Below, in pieces: positions 1 through 8,281 of a DNA stretch of 64,000 bases (positions are counted from its first letter, which is position 1; each line of letters starts with the position of its first letter). Where the stretch lies: NCBI GenBank assembly GCA_027021385.1, contig JALUUL010000086.1, positions 62,001 to 126,000 on the forward strand, written 5' to 3'. A program made the translations under genes and the position numbers. Under the pieces are notes generated by a model, which was not told the DNA's origin, did no database searches, and saw only the letters and a list, made by a program, of their open reading frames with translations. The DNA is from Planctomycetota bacterium (GTDB lineage Bacteria; Planctomycetota; UBA1135; GCA-002748355).

Positions 1-2
1 GG

Positions 3-1067
3 TTCGGGAGCCTGGGCTACGACCTCGCCTGGTGGTTCGAATACGGCCTGCCCCGGAGGAACCTTCCTGAGAGCCGGTTGCCGGTCGTCCATCTCGGCTT
101 CTACGACCGTCCCCTCGTCCTCGATCGGATCGAGGGAGGGATTCGCGGCCCGGCGCGGGAACAGGAGGCCTTCCTGGCGCTCGAGAGGATCGGGGAGATT
201 CCTCCCCTCGAGGGGAGGCTTCTCGCGGACGAGTTCCCGAGGGAGGATTACGTGAGGGTCGTGGCCTCCCTCGTCGAAGCCTGCCGGGAGGGACGGATCT
301 TCCAGGCGGACCTGACGCGGCGCCTGAGGGTCGGGAGCGAGGGAGGGCCGATGCCTCTGTTTTTGAACCTCGCCCTCCGGAATCCGGCCTCCCACGCGGC
401 CTACTTCGGCCAGGGTCCGGGGCGCGCGTTCGTCTCGGCCTCGCCGGAAGGCTTCCTCACGGTCGAAGGAAGCGCGCTTCGGACCTGCCCGATCAAGGGT
501 AGCCTCGCCGCTTCTCCGGATCCCCGGGAGGACCGCAGGCGCAGGAAGGCCCTGCTCGCCTCGGAGAAGGACCGCGCGGAACTCGCGATGATCGTCGACC
601 TCATGCGCAACGACCTGGGAAGGATCGCGGCCCCGGGGAGCGTGCGGGTCGAGGCCTTCCCCGAACTCCTCTCCCTGCCCTGGATCCATCATCTGCGGGC
701 GAGGATCCGCGCGCGGGCCGGGGAGGGGACCGATCTCTGGGACCTCCTTACGGCCCTTCTGCCGGCGGGGTCGATCAGCGGCGCGCCGAAACCGATGGCC
801 GTCGCCCTTCTCGAGGAACGGGAGCGCAGCCGCCGGGGGGGGTATACCGGGGTTTCGGGTTGGTTCGGAGCCGGCGGGGACGCGCGGCTCGCGGTGTCGA
901 TCCGCAGCGCCGAGGTCGAGGAAGGGGAGATCCGTTTCGGCGTCGGCGGGGGGATCACGGCCCTCAGCGATCCGGAGGCCGAATACGAGGAGACCCGAGC
1001 CAAGGCCCGGGGGTTCCTGGAGGCCTTCGCGGTCCTCGAGCCGGGGAACCCGGGAGGCGGGGCATGA
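3..1067 (+). CDS. pabB: Aminodeoxychorismate synthase component I / chorismate-binding enzyme (5' truncated by window edge)
   Basis: Frame is open from base 3 (FGSLGYDLAWWFEYGLPRR...). Chorismate-binding motifs: CPIKGSLAAS, MIVDLMRNDLGRI, LLPAGSISGAPKPMA, GGYTGVSGWF, FGVGGGITALSDPEAEYEET. Confidence 0.92.
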   Translation, partial: FGSLGYDLAWWFEYGLPRRNLPESRLPVVHLGFYDRPLVLDRIEGGIRGPAREQEAFLALERIGEIPPLEGRLLADEFPREDYVRVVASLVEACREGRIFQADLTRRLRVGSEGGPMPLFLNLALRNPASHAAYFGQGPGRAFVSASPEGFLTVEGSALRTCPIKGSLAASPDPREDRRRRKALLASEKDRAELAMIVDLMRNDLGRIAAPGSVRVEAFPELLSLPWIHHLRARIRARAGEGTDLWDLLTALLPAGSISGAPKPMAVALLEERERSRRGGYTGVSGWFGAGGDARLAVSIRSAEVEEGEIRFGVGGGITALSDPEAEYEETRAKARGFLEAFAVLEPGNPGGGA

Positions 1068-1891
1068 ATCCGAGGCCGGGAACGGGGTCGTGCAGAGGCC
1101 GGGCCGTATGGGCGGACGGAGTCTTCCGGGACCCGGATGCGCCCCTCTTCCCGCCCTTCGAGAGCTCTCTGCTCCGTGGCCTCGGGCTCATCGAATCCTT
1201 CCGGATGCTCCGCGGGAGGCCGATCCCGGACTTCGGAGTCCACCTGCAGCGTCTCCGGTGGGGGGCTGGCCGCCTCGCCTTCGGGCCGGTTCCTCCTCTC
1301 GAGGAGGCGGAGATCCGCGACGAACTTCTCGAGAGGGCGGGCCTCGACGAGGGCCGGGGACGCCTCCATCTCCTCCCCGCCGGGGCGCGGCCGCGGTTCC
1401 TCTGGACCGTCGAACCCCTCCCGGAGCCTCCGCCCCCCCTGAGGCTGACCTTCTCCCCGTTCCGTAGGGGGAACCTCGATCCGACCGCCTCCCTCAAGCA
1501 CGCCTCTCGGGGCTTCCTCGAGGCGGCTCTACGGGAGGCCCGGGACCGGGGTTTCGACGAGGCGATCCTCCTCGGGGAGCAGGGGGAGGTCCGGGAATGC
1601 TGCGGGGCGAACCTCTTCCTCGTCGAGACCTCCGGAACGGTCGTGACCCCGACCCTCGTGGACGGGTTCCTGCCCGGCGTGACCCGGGGGCGCTTGTGCC
1701 GGATCTTGCGGGAACACGGGATTCCCGTTCGGGAACGCACGGTTTTCGCCGAAGAACTGGAAGATGCCCGGGAGGTGTTCCTGACGAATGCCGTCCAAGG
1801 CATCCTGCCGGCGGCCTCGGTCGAGGAGAGAATCCTTCCCGAGACCGCCGCCAGGGAACGCTGGTTGCGGTGGATCCGTGAGGAAACCTGA
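1064..1891 (+). CDS. pabC: Class IV aminotransferase / 4-amino-4-deoxychorismate lyase
   Basis: ATGA overlap with the pabB stop. Contains SLKHASRGFLEAALREARDRGFDEAILLGEQGEVRECCGANLFLV, typical of fold-type IV PLP enzymes. Confidence 0.87.
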   Translation: MNPRPGTGSCRGRAVWADGVFRDPDAPLFPPFESSLLRGLGLIESFRMLRGRPIPDFGVHLQRLRWGAGRLAFGPVPPLEEAEIRDELLERAGLDEGRGRLHLLPAGARPRFLWTVEPLPEPPPPLRLTFSPFRRGNLDPTASLKHASRGFLEAALREARDRGFDEAILLGEQGEVRECCGANLFLVETSGTVVTPTLVDGFLPGVTRGRLCRILREHGIPVRERTVFAEELEDAREVFLTNAVQGILPAASVEERILPETAARERWLRWIREET

Positions 1892-2005
1892 ACGGTCCGG
1901 GGGCCGGGGGTGACGACCCATTCCCGGGGACCCGCGTAGAATGTAAGGATGACGCCGAAGCTCCCCCGGCAAGGCGGAATCCCAAGAAACAGAGGAGGCG
2001 GGCCG

Positions 2006-2860
2006 ATGCTTGCCAGAGGAATCCTGATGCTGTCCCTCGCGTTCGCATTTGCCGCGGGTACGGGGGGCGCCGCCCTTCCCCCTTCCTTCCAGAAGGCCGA
2101 GAAGGCCCCCGTGAAGGATGACCCGAAGATTCCCGCCCTCCTGAAAGATCTCGCGGGGGTCGTCAAGGAGCGCAAGGGGGAGCGGGACGAGGAGGGCATC
2201 CGGCTCCTGGACGACCTGGCCGATCGGTTTCCGAAGCTGAACCCCAAACAGCGCAAGCTGGTCCTGAAAGGGGTCGCGAAGGTCCTCTCCGCCCGGAGGA
2301 AGCCCACGAAGGTCGGGCTCCTTCTCGCGGCCTCCGAGGCTCTTTCCGGTTTCGGGGAGGACGGAGCGAAGGCCCTGGCCAAGGTCGTGAAGGACAGGCG
2401 ATTCCGGGACAAGGAGTGGATGCTCTTCCGCGCCCAGGTCGTCCGTCATCTCGGGAAGCCCGCCTCCGATGCGCAGGTGAAACTGCTCCTGGAACTCGCG
2501 CTCCGGGATCGTTTCGACCAGGTCCGCGTCGCCGCGGGAGAGGCTCTCGGCCACTACGCGAAGAAGAAGGAGAAGCTCAGAAAGGAGATCGCGGGGAAAC
2601 TGATCAAGGAGATGAGCGCGATCTACAACCAGTCGAGAGCCAATCTCGACCCCGTCGACCAGACCCGGAAGATCTACGAGGATCGTTACGCAGCGATCCA
2701 GGACTCCTGGATGAGGACGCTCGCGAAGCTGACCGGGCAGTCCTTCCGCGAACCCCTCCTCTGGGAGCGTTGGTTCAACAACAACAAGAAGAAGCGCTGG
2801 GACAAGCATGGTTGGGGAGGTCCCGGTCCCGGAGTCAGGAAGAAGAAATCGAAGGGCTGA
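2006..2860 (+). CDS. Secreted HEAT-repeat-like protein, function unknown
   Basis: Signal-peptide-like N-terminus (MLARGILMLSLAFAFAAGTGGA), then helical repeats (VRVAAGEALGHYAKKKEKLRKEIAGKL). RBS-like aggaggcggg upstream. Confidence 0.65.
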   Translation: MLARGILMLSLAFAFAAGTGGAALPPSFQKAEKAPVKDDPKIPALLKDLAGVVKERKGERDEEGIRLLDDLADRFPKLNPKQRKLVLKGVAKVLSARRKPTKVGLLLAASEALSGFGEDGAKALAKVVKDRRFRDKEWMLFRAQVVRHLGKPASDAQVKLLLELALRDRFDQVRVAAGEALGHYAKKKEKLRKEIAGKLIKEMSAIYNQSRANLDPVDQTRKIYEDRYAAIQDSWMRTLAKLTGQSFREPLLWERWFNNNKKKRWDKHGWGGPGPGVRKKKSKG

Positions 2861-2876
2861 TTCTTCCCGCCTTTCC

Positions 2877-3980
2877 GTGGAAGGTTTCCGGTCATCCCGC
2901 TCCTCCGGCGCCTGGGCCCTGATCCCCGGGCTCCTGCTCGGCTTTCTCCTGCTGGCCTGGGCGGCGGAGAGGGAGGCCCGGCGGAAGGCCGAGGAGGCCC
3001 TCGCCGGGAGAGCGGAGGCCCTGGAGCGCGCCCGGGAGGAGGCCGCGGAATCCCTCCGCGCTCTCGAGGAGTGCGAAGCCCGCTTCCTGAACCTGAAACT
3101 GAGGGGCGAGGAGGGGCGGGAACTGCTCTCGAGGATCGAGGCCCGCCTCCAGGCCAGGAAGGAGAGGGAGAGGGAGAAGGCGGAGCGGAGGAGGGACCCC
3201 CTGCGGCTGGCCCGGGCCGAGGAGCTGACCCGGACCTTCGAGCGGGCCTTCTCGAGGGCGGGGATTCCGGGGCTCAGGGTGTTCCGGGTCGAGGAGGCGG
3301 AGAAGGGGGGGCTCTGGCGGGGAGTCGAACTGACCCTGGGGGATCGTGAGGGCCGGGTGGCGGGGTTGCTCGCGGCCGGGGAATGCCGGGCCGTGCTCTT
3401 CCGGAACAGGGCCGTGCTCCGGCTCGAGTTCCATGGCGGGAAGCGGGTCACGCGGGGCGGCACGGAGGTCCTTCCCGAGGGCTATCGCCGCGAGGTCGAG
3501 GTCCCCGAACCACGTCTTCTCGAGAAGGAACTCGGCGATCTCTGCGCCTACCGCGAACGGTTTCCCGAGCCCGGGACGAAGAAGCCGAGGCTCCTCGATC
3601 CCGGAGCCAAGAACGCCTGGGCCGAACGCCTGGAGGCCTTCCTGGCGCGGGGCCTGCCGGACCAGGATCTCCGCGTCCATTCCCTTGGGGGAGTCGAGGG
3701 GAAGGCGTTCTTCTCCCTGGACCTGAACGGCTACGACCGCCGGGGGGTCTGGATCCGGCGTATCCATGCTGGTCGCGCCGAGGTCTGGTTCGACAAATCC
3801 ACCGGGGTCGTGGAGTTCCGACTCTTCGAGGGCTTCCTCGTGGATCTCGGCGGGCGGGTGGGCTTCGGGAGCCAGGGCTACCGCCTCCCCCTTCCCGGAA
3901 TCCCCGGGGAGGAGGCCGAGGAGATCTTGACGGGCTTCGTCCGGCGTTATCGTTCCCTTCCCGGGTCCCGGGGACGCTGA
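2877..3980 (+). CDS. Membrane-anchored coiled-coil hypothetical protein
   Basis: N-terminal TM (LIPGLLLGFLLLAWAA) followed by an Ala/Glu/Arg coiled coil. ORF opens at 2808; GTG at 2877 clears the upstream gene and is my preferred but uncertain start. Confidence 0.6.
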   Translation: MEGFRSSRSSGAWALIPGLLLGFLLLAWAAEREARRKAEEALAGRAEALERAREEAAESLRALEECEARFLNLKLRGEEGRELLSRIEARLQARKEREREKAERRRDPLRLARAEELTRTFERAFSRAGIPGLRVFRVEEAEKGGLWRGVELTLGDREGRVAGLLAAGECRAVLFRNRAVLRLEFHGGKRVTRGGTEVLPEGYRREVEVPEPRLLEKELGDLCAYRERFPEPGTKKPRLLDPGAKNAWAERLEAFLARGLPDQDLRVHSLGGVEGKAFFSLDLNGYDRRGVWIRRIHAGRAEVWFDKSTGVVEFRLFEGFLVDLGGRVGFGSQGYRLPLPGIPGEEAEEILTGFVRRYRSLPGSRGR

Positions 3981-4043
3981 GGGATTCCCGATTCCCCGCG
4001 GATCGATCGAGATCTTCAGGACCCGGGGCTAGCATGATCCGCC

Positions 4044-4937
4044 ATGTCTTCCTCCGTGGGCCCGTGGTTGGAGCAGGCCGCAGAGGCTTTGGAGCCCCAC
4101 CTGGTCGAGGTCCTCGACCGGCAGGGCGGAGCGCCGAAGGTCCTGCGGGAGGCGATGCGGCACGCCCTGCTCGGAGGCGGGAAGCGTCTCCGGCCCGCTC
4201 TCGTCCTCGCTTGTTGCCGCTGGGTCGGCGGCCGGGAGGAGGATGCCTTGCCCGGAGCCCTGGCCGTCGAACTCGTGCACGGCTATTCCCTCGTGCATGA
4301 CGACCTCCCCTGCATGGACGACGACGACCTGCGCCGCGGAAGGCCGACCGTGCACAAGGCCTTCGGCGAGGGTCTCGCGGTGCTCGCGGGGGACGCCCTC
4401 TTGACGCTGGCCTTCGAGGTGTTGGCCCGGGGGCCCGCCCCGGCTGAACGGAAGGTCGCGGCCGCCGCGGAACTCGCGAGAGCCGCGGGGGCGGAGGGGA
4501 TGGTCGGAGGCCAGGTGATGGATCTCGAGGCCGAGGGAAAGGACTGCGGGATCGAGGAAGTCGAGGCCATCCACCGCGGGAAGACAGCCGCCCTCCTCGC
4601 CGCGAGCTGCCGCATCGGCGGCCTCCTCGGGGGGGGCGCCCGGGAACGGGTCGAGGTCCTCGGCCGCTACGGGGAGGCGCTCGGGCTCGCCTTCCAGATC
4701 GTCGACGACTGTCTCGACGAGACCTCGGACCCCCGGACGCTCGGGAAGGCGGCGGGCAAGGATCGCGACCATGGCAAGGCCACCTGGCCCGGAGCCGTCG
4801 GGCTGGAGGCCGCCCGGGAGCGGGCCGGAAGCCTGGCCCGCGAGGCCGCCCGATGGATCGGAGACCGGACCGGAGTGGAACCGGAGGGCCGGATCCTGCA
4901 GGATCTCGCGCTCTTCGTCGTCGAACGGAACCGTTGA
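4044..4937 (+). CDS. ispA: Polyprenyl (farnesyl/geranylgeranyl) diphosphate synthase
   Basis: First Asp-rich motif LVHDDLPCMDDDDLRRGRPTVHKAFGEG and second motif QIVDDCLD; dxs follows immediately. Confidence 0.93.
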   Translation: MSSSVGPWLEQAAEALEPHLVEVLDRQGGAPKVLREAMRHALLGGGKRLRPALVLACCRWVGGREEDALPGALAVELVHGYSLVHDDLPCMDDDDLRRGRPTVHKAFGEGLAVLAGDALLTLAFEVLARGPAPAERKVAAAAELARAAGAEGMVGGQVMDLEAEGKDCGIEEVEAIHRGKTAALLAASCRIGGLLGGGARERVEVLGRYGEALGLAFQIVDDCLDETSDPRTLGKAAGKDRDHGKATWPGAVGLEAARERAGSLAREAARWIGDRTGVEPEGRILQDLALFVVERNR

Positions 4938-4947
4938 AGGGAAGAAC

Positions 4948-6933
4948 GTGGGACGCCATCTCGACCGCATCGCCTGGCCCGAAGACCTGAAGAAGCTGTC
5001 GAGGGAGGATCTGCCCGAACTCGCGGAGGAGTTGAGGGCCTACATCCTCGAGGTCGTCGCCCGTACCGGGGGCCACCTCGGTTCGGGAATGGGGGCCGTC
5101 GAACTGACGATCGCCCTTCATTACCTCTACGACTTCCGGGAGGATCGGCTGATCTTTGATGTCGGGCACCAGGCCTATCCCCACAAGATCCTGACCGGGC
5201 GCAAGGATGCGCTCTGGACGCTCCGCCAGAAGGGGGGGATCTCCGGCTTCACGAACCGCTTCGAATCCCCGTACGACGTCTACACGATGGGGCACGCGGG
5301 GACGGCCATCAGCACCGCGCTCGGAGTCGCGACCGCGGACATGAGGCGCGGGCGCCAGCGCAGGGTCGTAGCCGTCGTCGGCGACGCGGCCTTCGGGTGC
5401 GGGGTCGCCTTCGAGGCGATGAACCACGGGGGGAACCTCGGGACGAACCTTCTCGTCATCCTGAACGACAACCACTGGTCGATCTCGAAGACCGTCGGCG
5501 CCCTCTCCTCCTATCTGAGCAAACTCCGGACGGGGACCTTCTACCGGAAGGCCAAGAAGACCGTGCATCAGCTCCTCCAGTCCGTGCCGGTACTGGGCGA
5601 GAAGGTCGACCGGAGCCTCGTCGAGGGTCTCGAAATTCTCCAGAACCTGGTCTTTCCGGGGCACATCTTCGAGGCTCTGGGCTCCCATTACGTCGGGCCC
5701 GTGGACGGACACGACCTCCCGGCTCTGCTCGAGACCCTCGAGCATTGCCGGAGCCTGGACGGGGTCGTCCTCCTGCACGTGAAGACCCAGAAGGGGAAAG
5801 GGGTCCCCGGATCCCAGGAGAGGCCCGATCGAGCTCATGCGGCGAAACCGAATCCCAAACGCGAGGCGGAGACCGTTCCCCAGGGGCCGAAGACCGCGGG
5901 GACCGAACCCCAGGTCCTGATCCCCTCGCGGCCGAGATCCAGTCTCCGCCGGGCCTGGACCGACTGGTTCGCCGACGCTCTCGTCGAGGCCGGAAGGCGC
6001 GACGACCGCGTTGTCGCCCTGACCGCGGCGATGCCCGCGGGGACGGGGGTCGGCCGCTTCATGGAGACCTTCCCCGACCGGGCCTACGACGGGGGCATCG
6101 CCGAGCAGCACACCGTCGCCTTCGCCTCGGGGCTCGCGACCGCGGGATTGCGGCCCGTCGTCGCGATCTACTCCACGTTCCTCCAGAGGGGATACGACCA
6201 GGTCTTCCAGGAGATCCTGCTCCAGAAGGTCCCGGTCGTCCTCGCGATGGACCGCGCGGGAGTCGTCGGCGAGGACGGCCCGACGCATCACGGGCTCTAC
6301 GACATCGCCTACCTGGGGACGATCCCGGGTATCGTCCTGATGTCTCCGAGAGACGGCGTGGAACTCGGCATGATGCTCGATTTCGCGCTGGGCCTCGAGG
6401 GGCCGTCCGGGATCCGCTACGCGAGGGGCGGGGTCGTGGCGGGGGAACCCGCTTCCGCGCGGCCGCCCCTCTCCCTCGGAAGGGCGGAGACCCTTCGCGA
6501 GGGCGCGGATCTCGCGATCGTCGCCTACGGAAGCGAGGTCCTGCCGTCCCTGGAGGCCGCCGAACGGCTCGAGCGGAGAGGGATCCACGCGACGGTCGTC
6601 AACGCCCGCTTCGCGAAACCCTTCGACCGGGACCTCCTGCTGGATCTGCGATCCCGCTTCGATCTCCTGTTGAGCGTCGAGGATCATTCCCTCCGGGGGG
6701 GCTTCGGCGCGAAGCTTCTCGAGAGCCTCCACGAGCTGCCGCCGGGGCGTCTCCCCCGGGTCAAGCGGCTCGGCGTTCCCGATGTCTTCGTCGAACACGC
6801 GGGACGCGACGAGATCCTCGCCGACCTCTCTCTCGACGCGGAGGGGATCGCCCTGACCGCGATCGAGGAGCTGGAACTCCTGCACGAGCGGCGTCCCTTC
6901 GTTTCCGGGGCGGGTTCGAAGAAGGGCGGCTGA
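4948..6933 (+). CDS. dxs: 1-deoxy-D-xylulose-5-phosphate synthase
   Basis: GTG start with gaagggaagaac SD-like sequence. Motifs FDVGHQAYPHKILTGR, GDAAFGCGVAFEAMNHGG, YDGGIAEQHTVAFASGLA. Confidence 0.94.
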   Translation: MGRHLDRIAWPEDLKKLSREDLPELAEELRAYILEVVARTGGHLGSGMGAVELTIALHYLYDFREDRLIFDVGHQAYPHKILTGRKDALWTLRQKGGISGFTNRFESPYDVYTMGHAGTAISTALGVATADMRRGRQRRVVAVVGDAAFGCGVAFEAMNHGGNLGTNLLVILNDNHWSISKTVGALSSYLSKLRTGTFYRKAKKTVHQLLQSVPVLGEKVDRSLVEGLEILQNLVFPGHIFEALGSHYVGPVDGHDLPALLETLEHCRSLDGVVLLHVKTQKGKGVPGSQERPDRAHAAKPNPKREAETVPQGPKTAGTEPQVLIPSRPRSSLRRAWTDWFADALVEAGRRDDRVVALTAAMPAGTGVGRFMETFPDRAYDGGIAEQHTVAFASGLATAGLRPVVAIYSTFLQRGYDQVFQEILLQKVPVVLAMDRAGVVGEDGPTHHGLYDIAYLGTIPGIVLMSPRDGVELGMMLDFALGLEGPSGIRYARGGVVAGEPASARPPLSLGRAETLREGADLAIVAYGSEVLPSLEAAERLERRGIHATVVNARFAKPFDRDLLLDLRSRFDLLLSVEDHSLRGGFGAKLLESLHELPPGRLPRVKRLGVPDVFVEHAGRDEILADLSLDAEGIALTAIEELELLHERRPFVSGAGSKKGG

Positions 6934-6946
6934 GCCCCGGGGCGGC

Positions 6947-7804
6947 ATGGCGGCCGGGCTCCCGAAGGTCCTGTTGCTCGGAGACCCGAAGAAGGGGCAT
7001 GTCCGCCGCATCCTCGACGGATACCTTCCCTGGATCGAGGCCCGCTGCGAGGTCGTCGGCGTCTCCCTCGACCGTGAGGAGGACCTCGAGGGCTACGAGG
7101 CCGACCTCTGCCTCGTCTTCGGGGGGGACGGGACGATCCTCTCCGCGGCCCGGCGGATGGGGAGGCGCCAGATTCCGACCCTCGGGGTCAACCTCGGGAG
7201 GCTCGGCTTCCTCGCGGAGGTCACGAGGGAGGGGATCGAGGAGGTTCTCGAACAGGCCTTCGCGGGGCGGCTCGAGGAGGAGAAACGCCTCCTGCTCGAG
7301 TGCGAACTCCCCGGGGAACGAGGACCGGTGCTGCTCCTGAACGACGTCGTCGTCCAGCGGGGGGAGTCGCGGTCCCTGATCGGGATCTCGACGCACGTCG
7401 ACGAGGAGTACGTGACGACCTATGTCGGCGACGGACTGGTCCTGGCCTCTCCGGTCGGTTCCACCGCCTATTCCCTCGCGGCCGGAGGCCCGATCCTCGC
7501 CCCGGACCTCGACGCCTACGTCCTGACCCCTCTCGCTCCGCACGCCCTTCCCGTGCGTCCGCTCGTCGTCTCCGGCCGGCATGCGCTCCGCCTGACGGTC
7601 GAGGGGCCCTCGGGCCGGCCTTGCGGAACCGTCACGATCGACGGGCAGGTCCGGGTCGAGGTTCGCGGGGGGGATCGGATCGGGGTCCGGGTCTCGAAGA
7701 CCCGCTTCCGTCTGCTGACCTCGAAGGGGAACGACTTCTTCCGGATCCTCCGGAAGAAGTTCGGCTGGGCCGGCTCTCCCGCCTACGCGAAAAGGAAGCG
7801 ATGA
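6947..7804 (+). CDS. nadK: NAD kinase
   Basis: LVFGGDGTILSAARR, LGVNLGRLGFLAEV and SPVGSTAYSLAAGGPIL are diagnostic NAD kinase motifs. Confidence 0.94.
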   Translation: MAAGLPKVLLLGDPKKGHVRRILDGYLPWIEARCEVVGVSLDREEDLEGYEADLCLVFGGDGTILSAARRMGRRQIPTLGVNLGRLGFLAEVTREGIEEVLEQAFAGRLEEEKRLLLECELPGERGPVLLLNDVVVQRGESRSLIGISTHVDEEYVTTYVGDGLVLASPVGSTAYSLAAGGPILAPDLDAYVLTPLAPHALPVRPLVVSGRHALRLTVEGPSGRPCGTVTIDGQVRVEVRGGDRIGVRVSKTRFRLLTSKGNDFFRILRKKFGWAGSPAYAKRKR

Positions 7805-8277
7805 GCGGCGGGACTCCGGACCGGGTCCTGGCCGTCTGCACCGGCAACATCTGCCGGAGCCCCTTCGCCGAACGCTACCTTCGGAGGCTCGCGGCCGTCG
7901 GCGGGGTCGAGCTGCGGGCCTCCTCGGCGGGAACGCATGCCTGCCCGGGGACCCGCGCCACTCCCGAGGCCCGCCTCGCGGCCTCCGAGTTCGGCGTCGA
8001 TCTGGACGGACACCGGGCGAGAAGTCTTCTCCTCCAGGACCTCGAGGACGCCTCGCTCGTTCTCGCGATGACCCCTTCGCACGCCCGGCTCCTCGAACCG
8101 ATGTTCCTTTCGATGCCACCGGATCTGCGTCCGAGAATCGAGGTCTTCGACGTTCCCGATCCCTTCGGCCGGGGCCTCGAGCGCTACCGGGACTGCTACG
8201 CGAAGCTCGCTTCCCTCCTGGATCGATGGTTCGAGGAGCGCTTCCCCCCCCCGGAGGGCGGGAAGCGGGGACCTTGA
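7801..8277 (+). CDS. Low-molecular-weight protein-tyrosine phosphatase family protein
   Basis: P-loop VCTGNICRSPFAE, SSAGTHA, and the C-terminal acid loop VPDPFG. Overlaps the nadK stop. Confidence 0.9.
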   Translation: MSGGTPDRVLAVCTGNICRSPFAERYLRRLAAVGGVELRASSAGTHACPGTRATPEARLAASEFGVDLDGHRARSLLLQDLEDASLVLAMTPSHARLLEPMFLSMPPDLRPRIEVFDVPDPFGRGLERYRDCYAKLASLLDRWFEERFPPPEGGKRGP

Positions 8278-8281
8278 GGGG

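Noticed and set aside
3448-7011. 1187-aa minus-strand ORF
   Set aside because: Shadow ORF antisense to ispA/dxs; Arg/Gly/Pro-rich with no domain signature, while the plus strand carries clear conserved enzymes.
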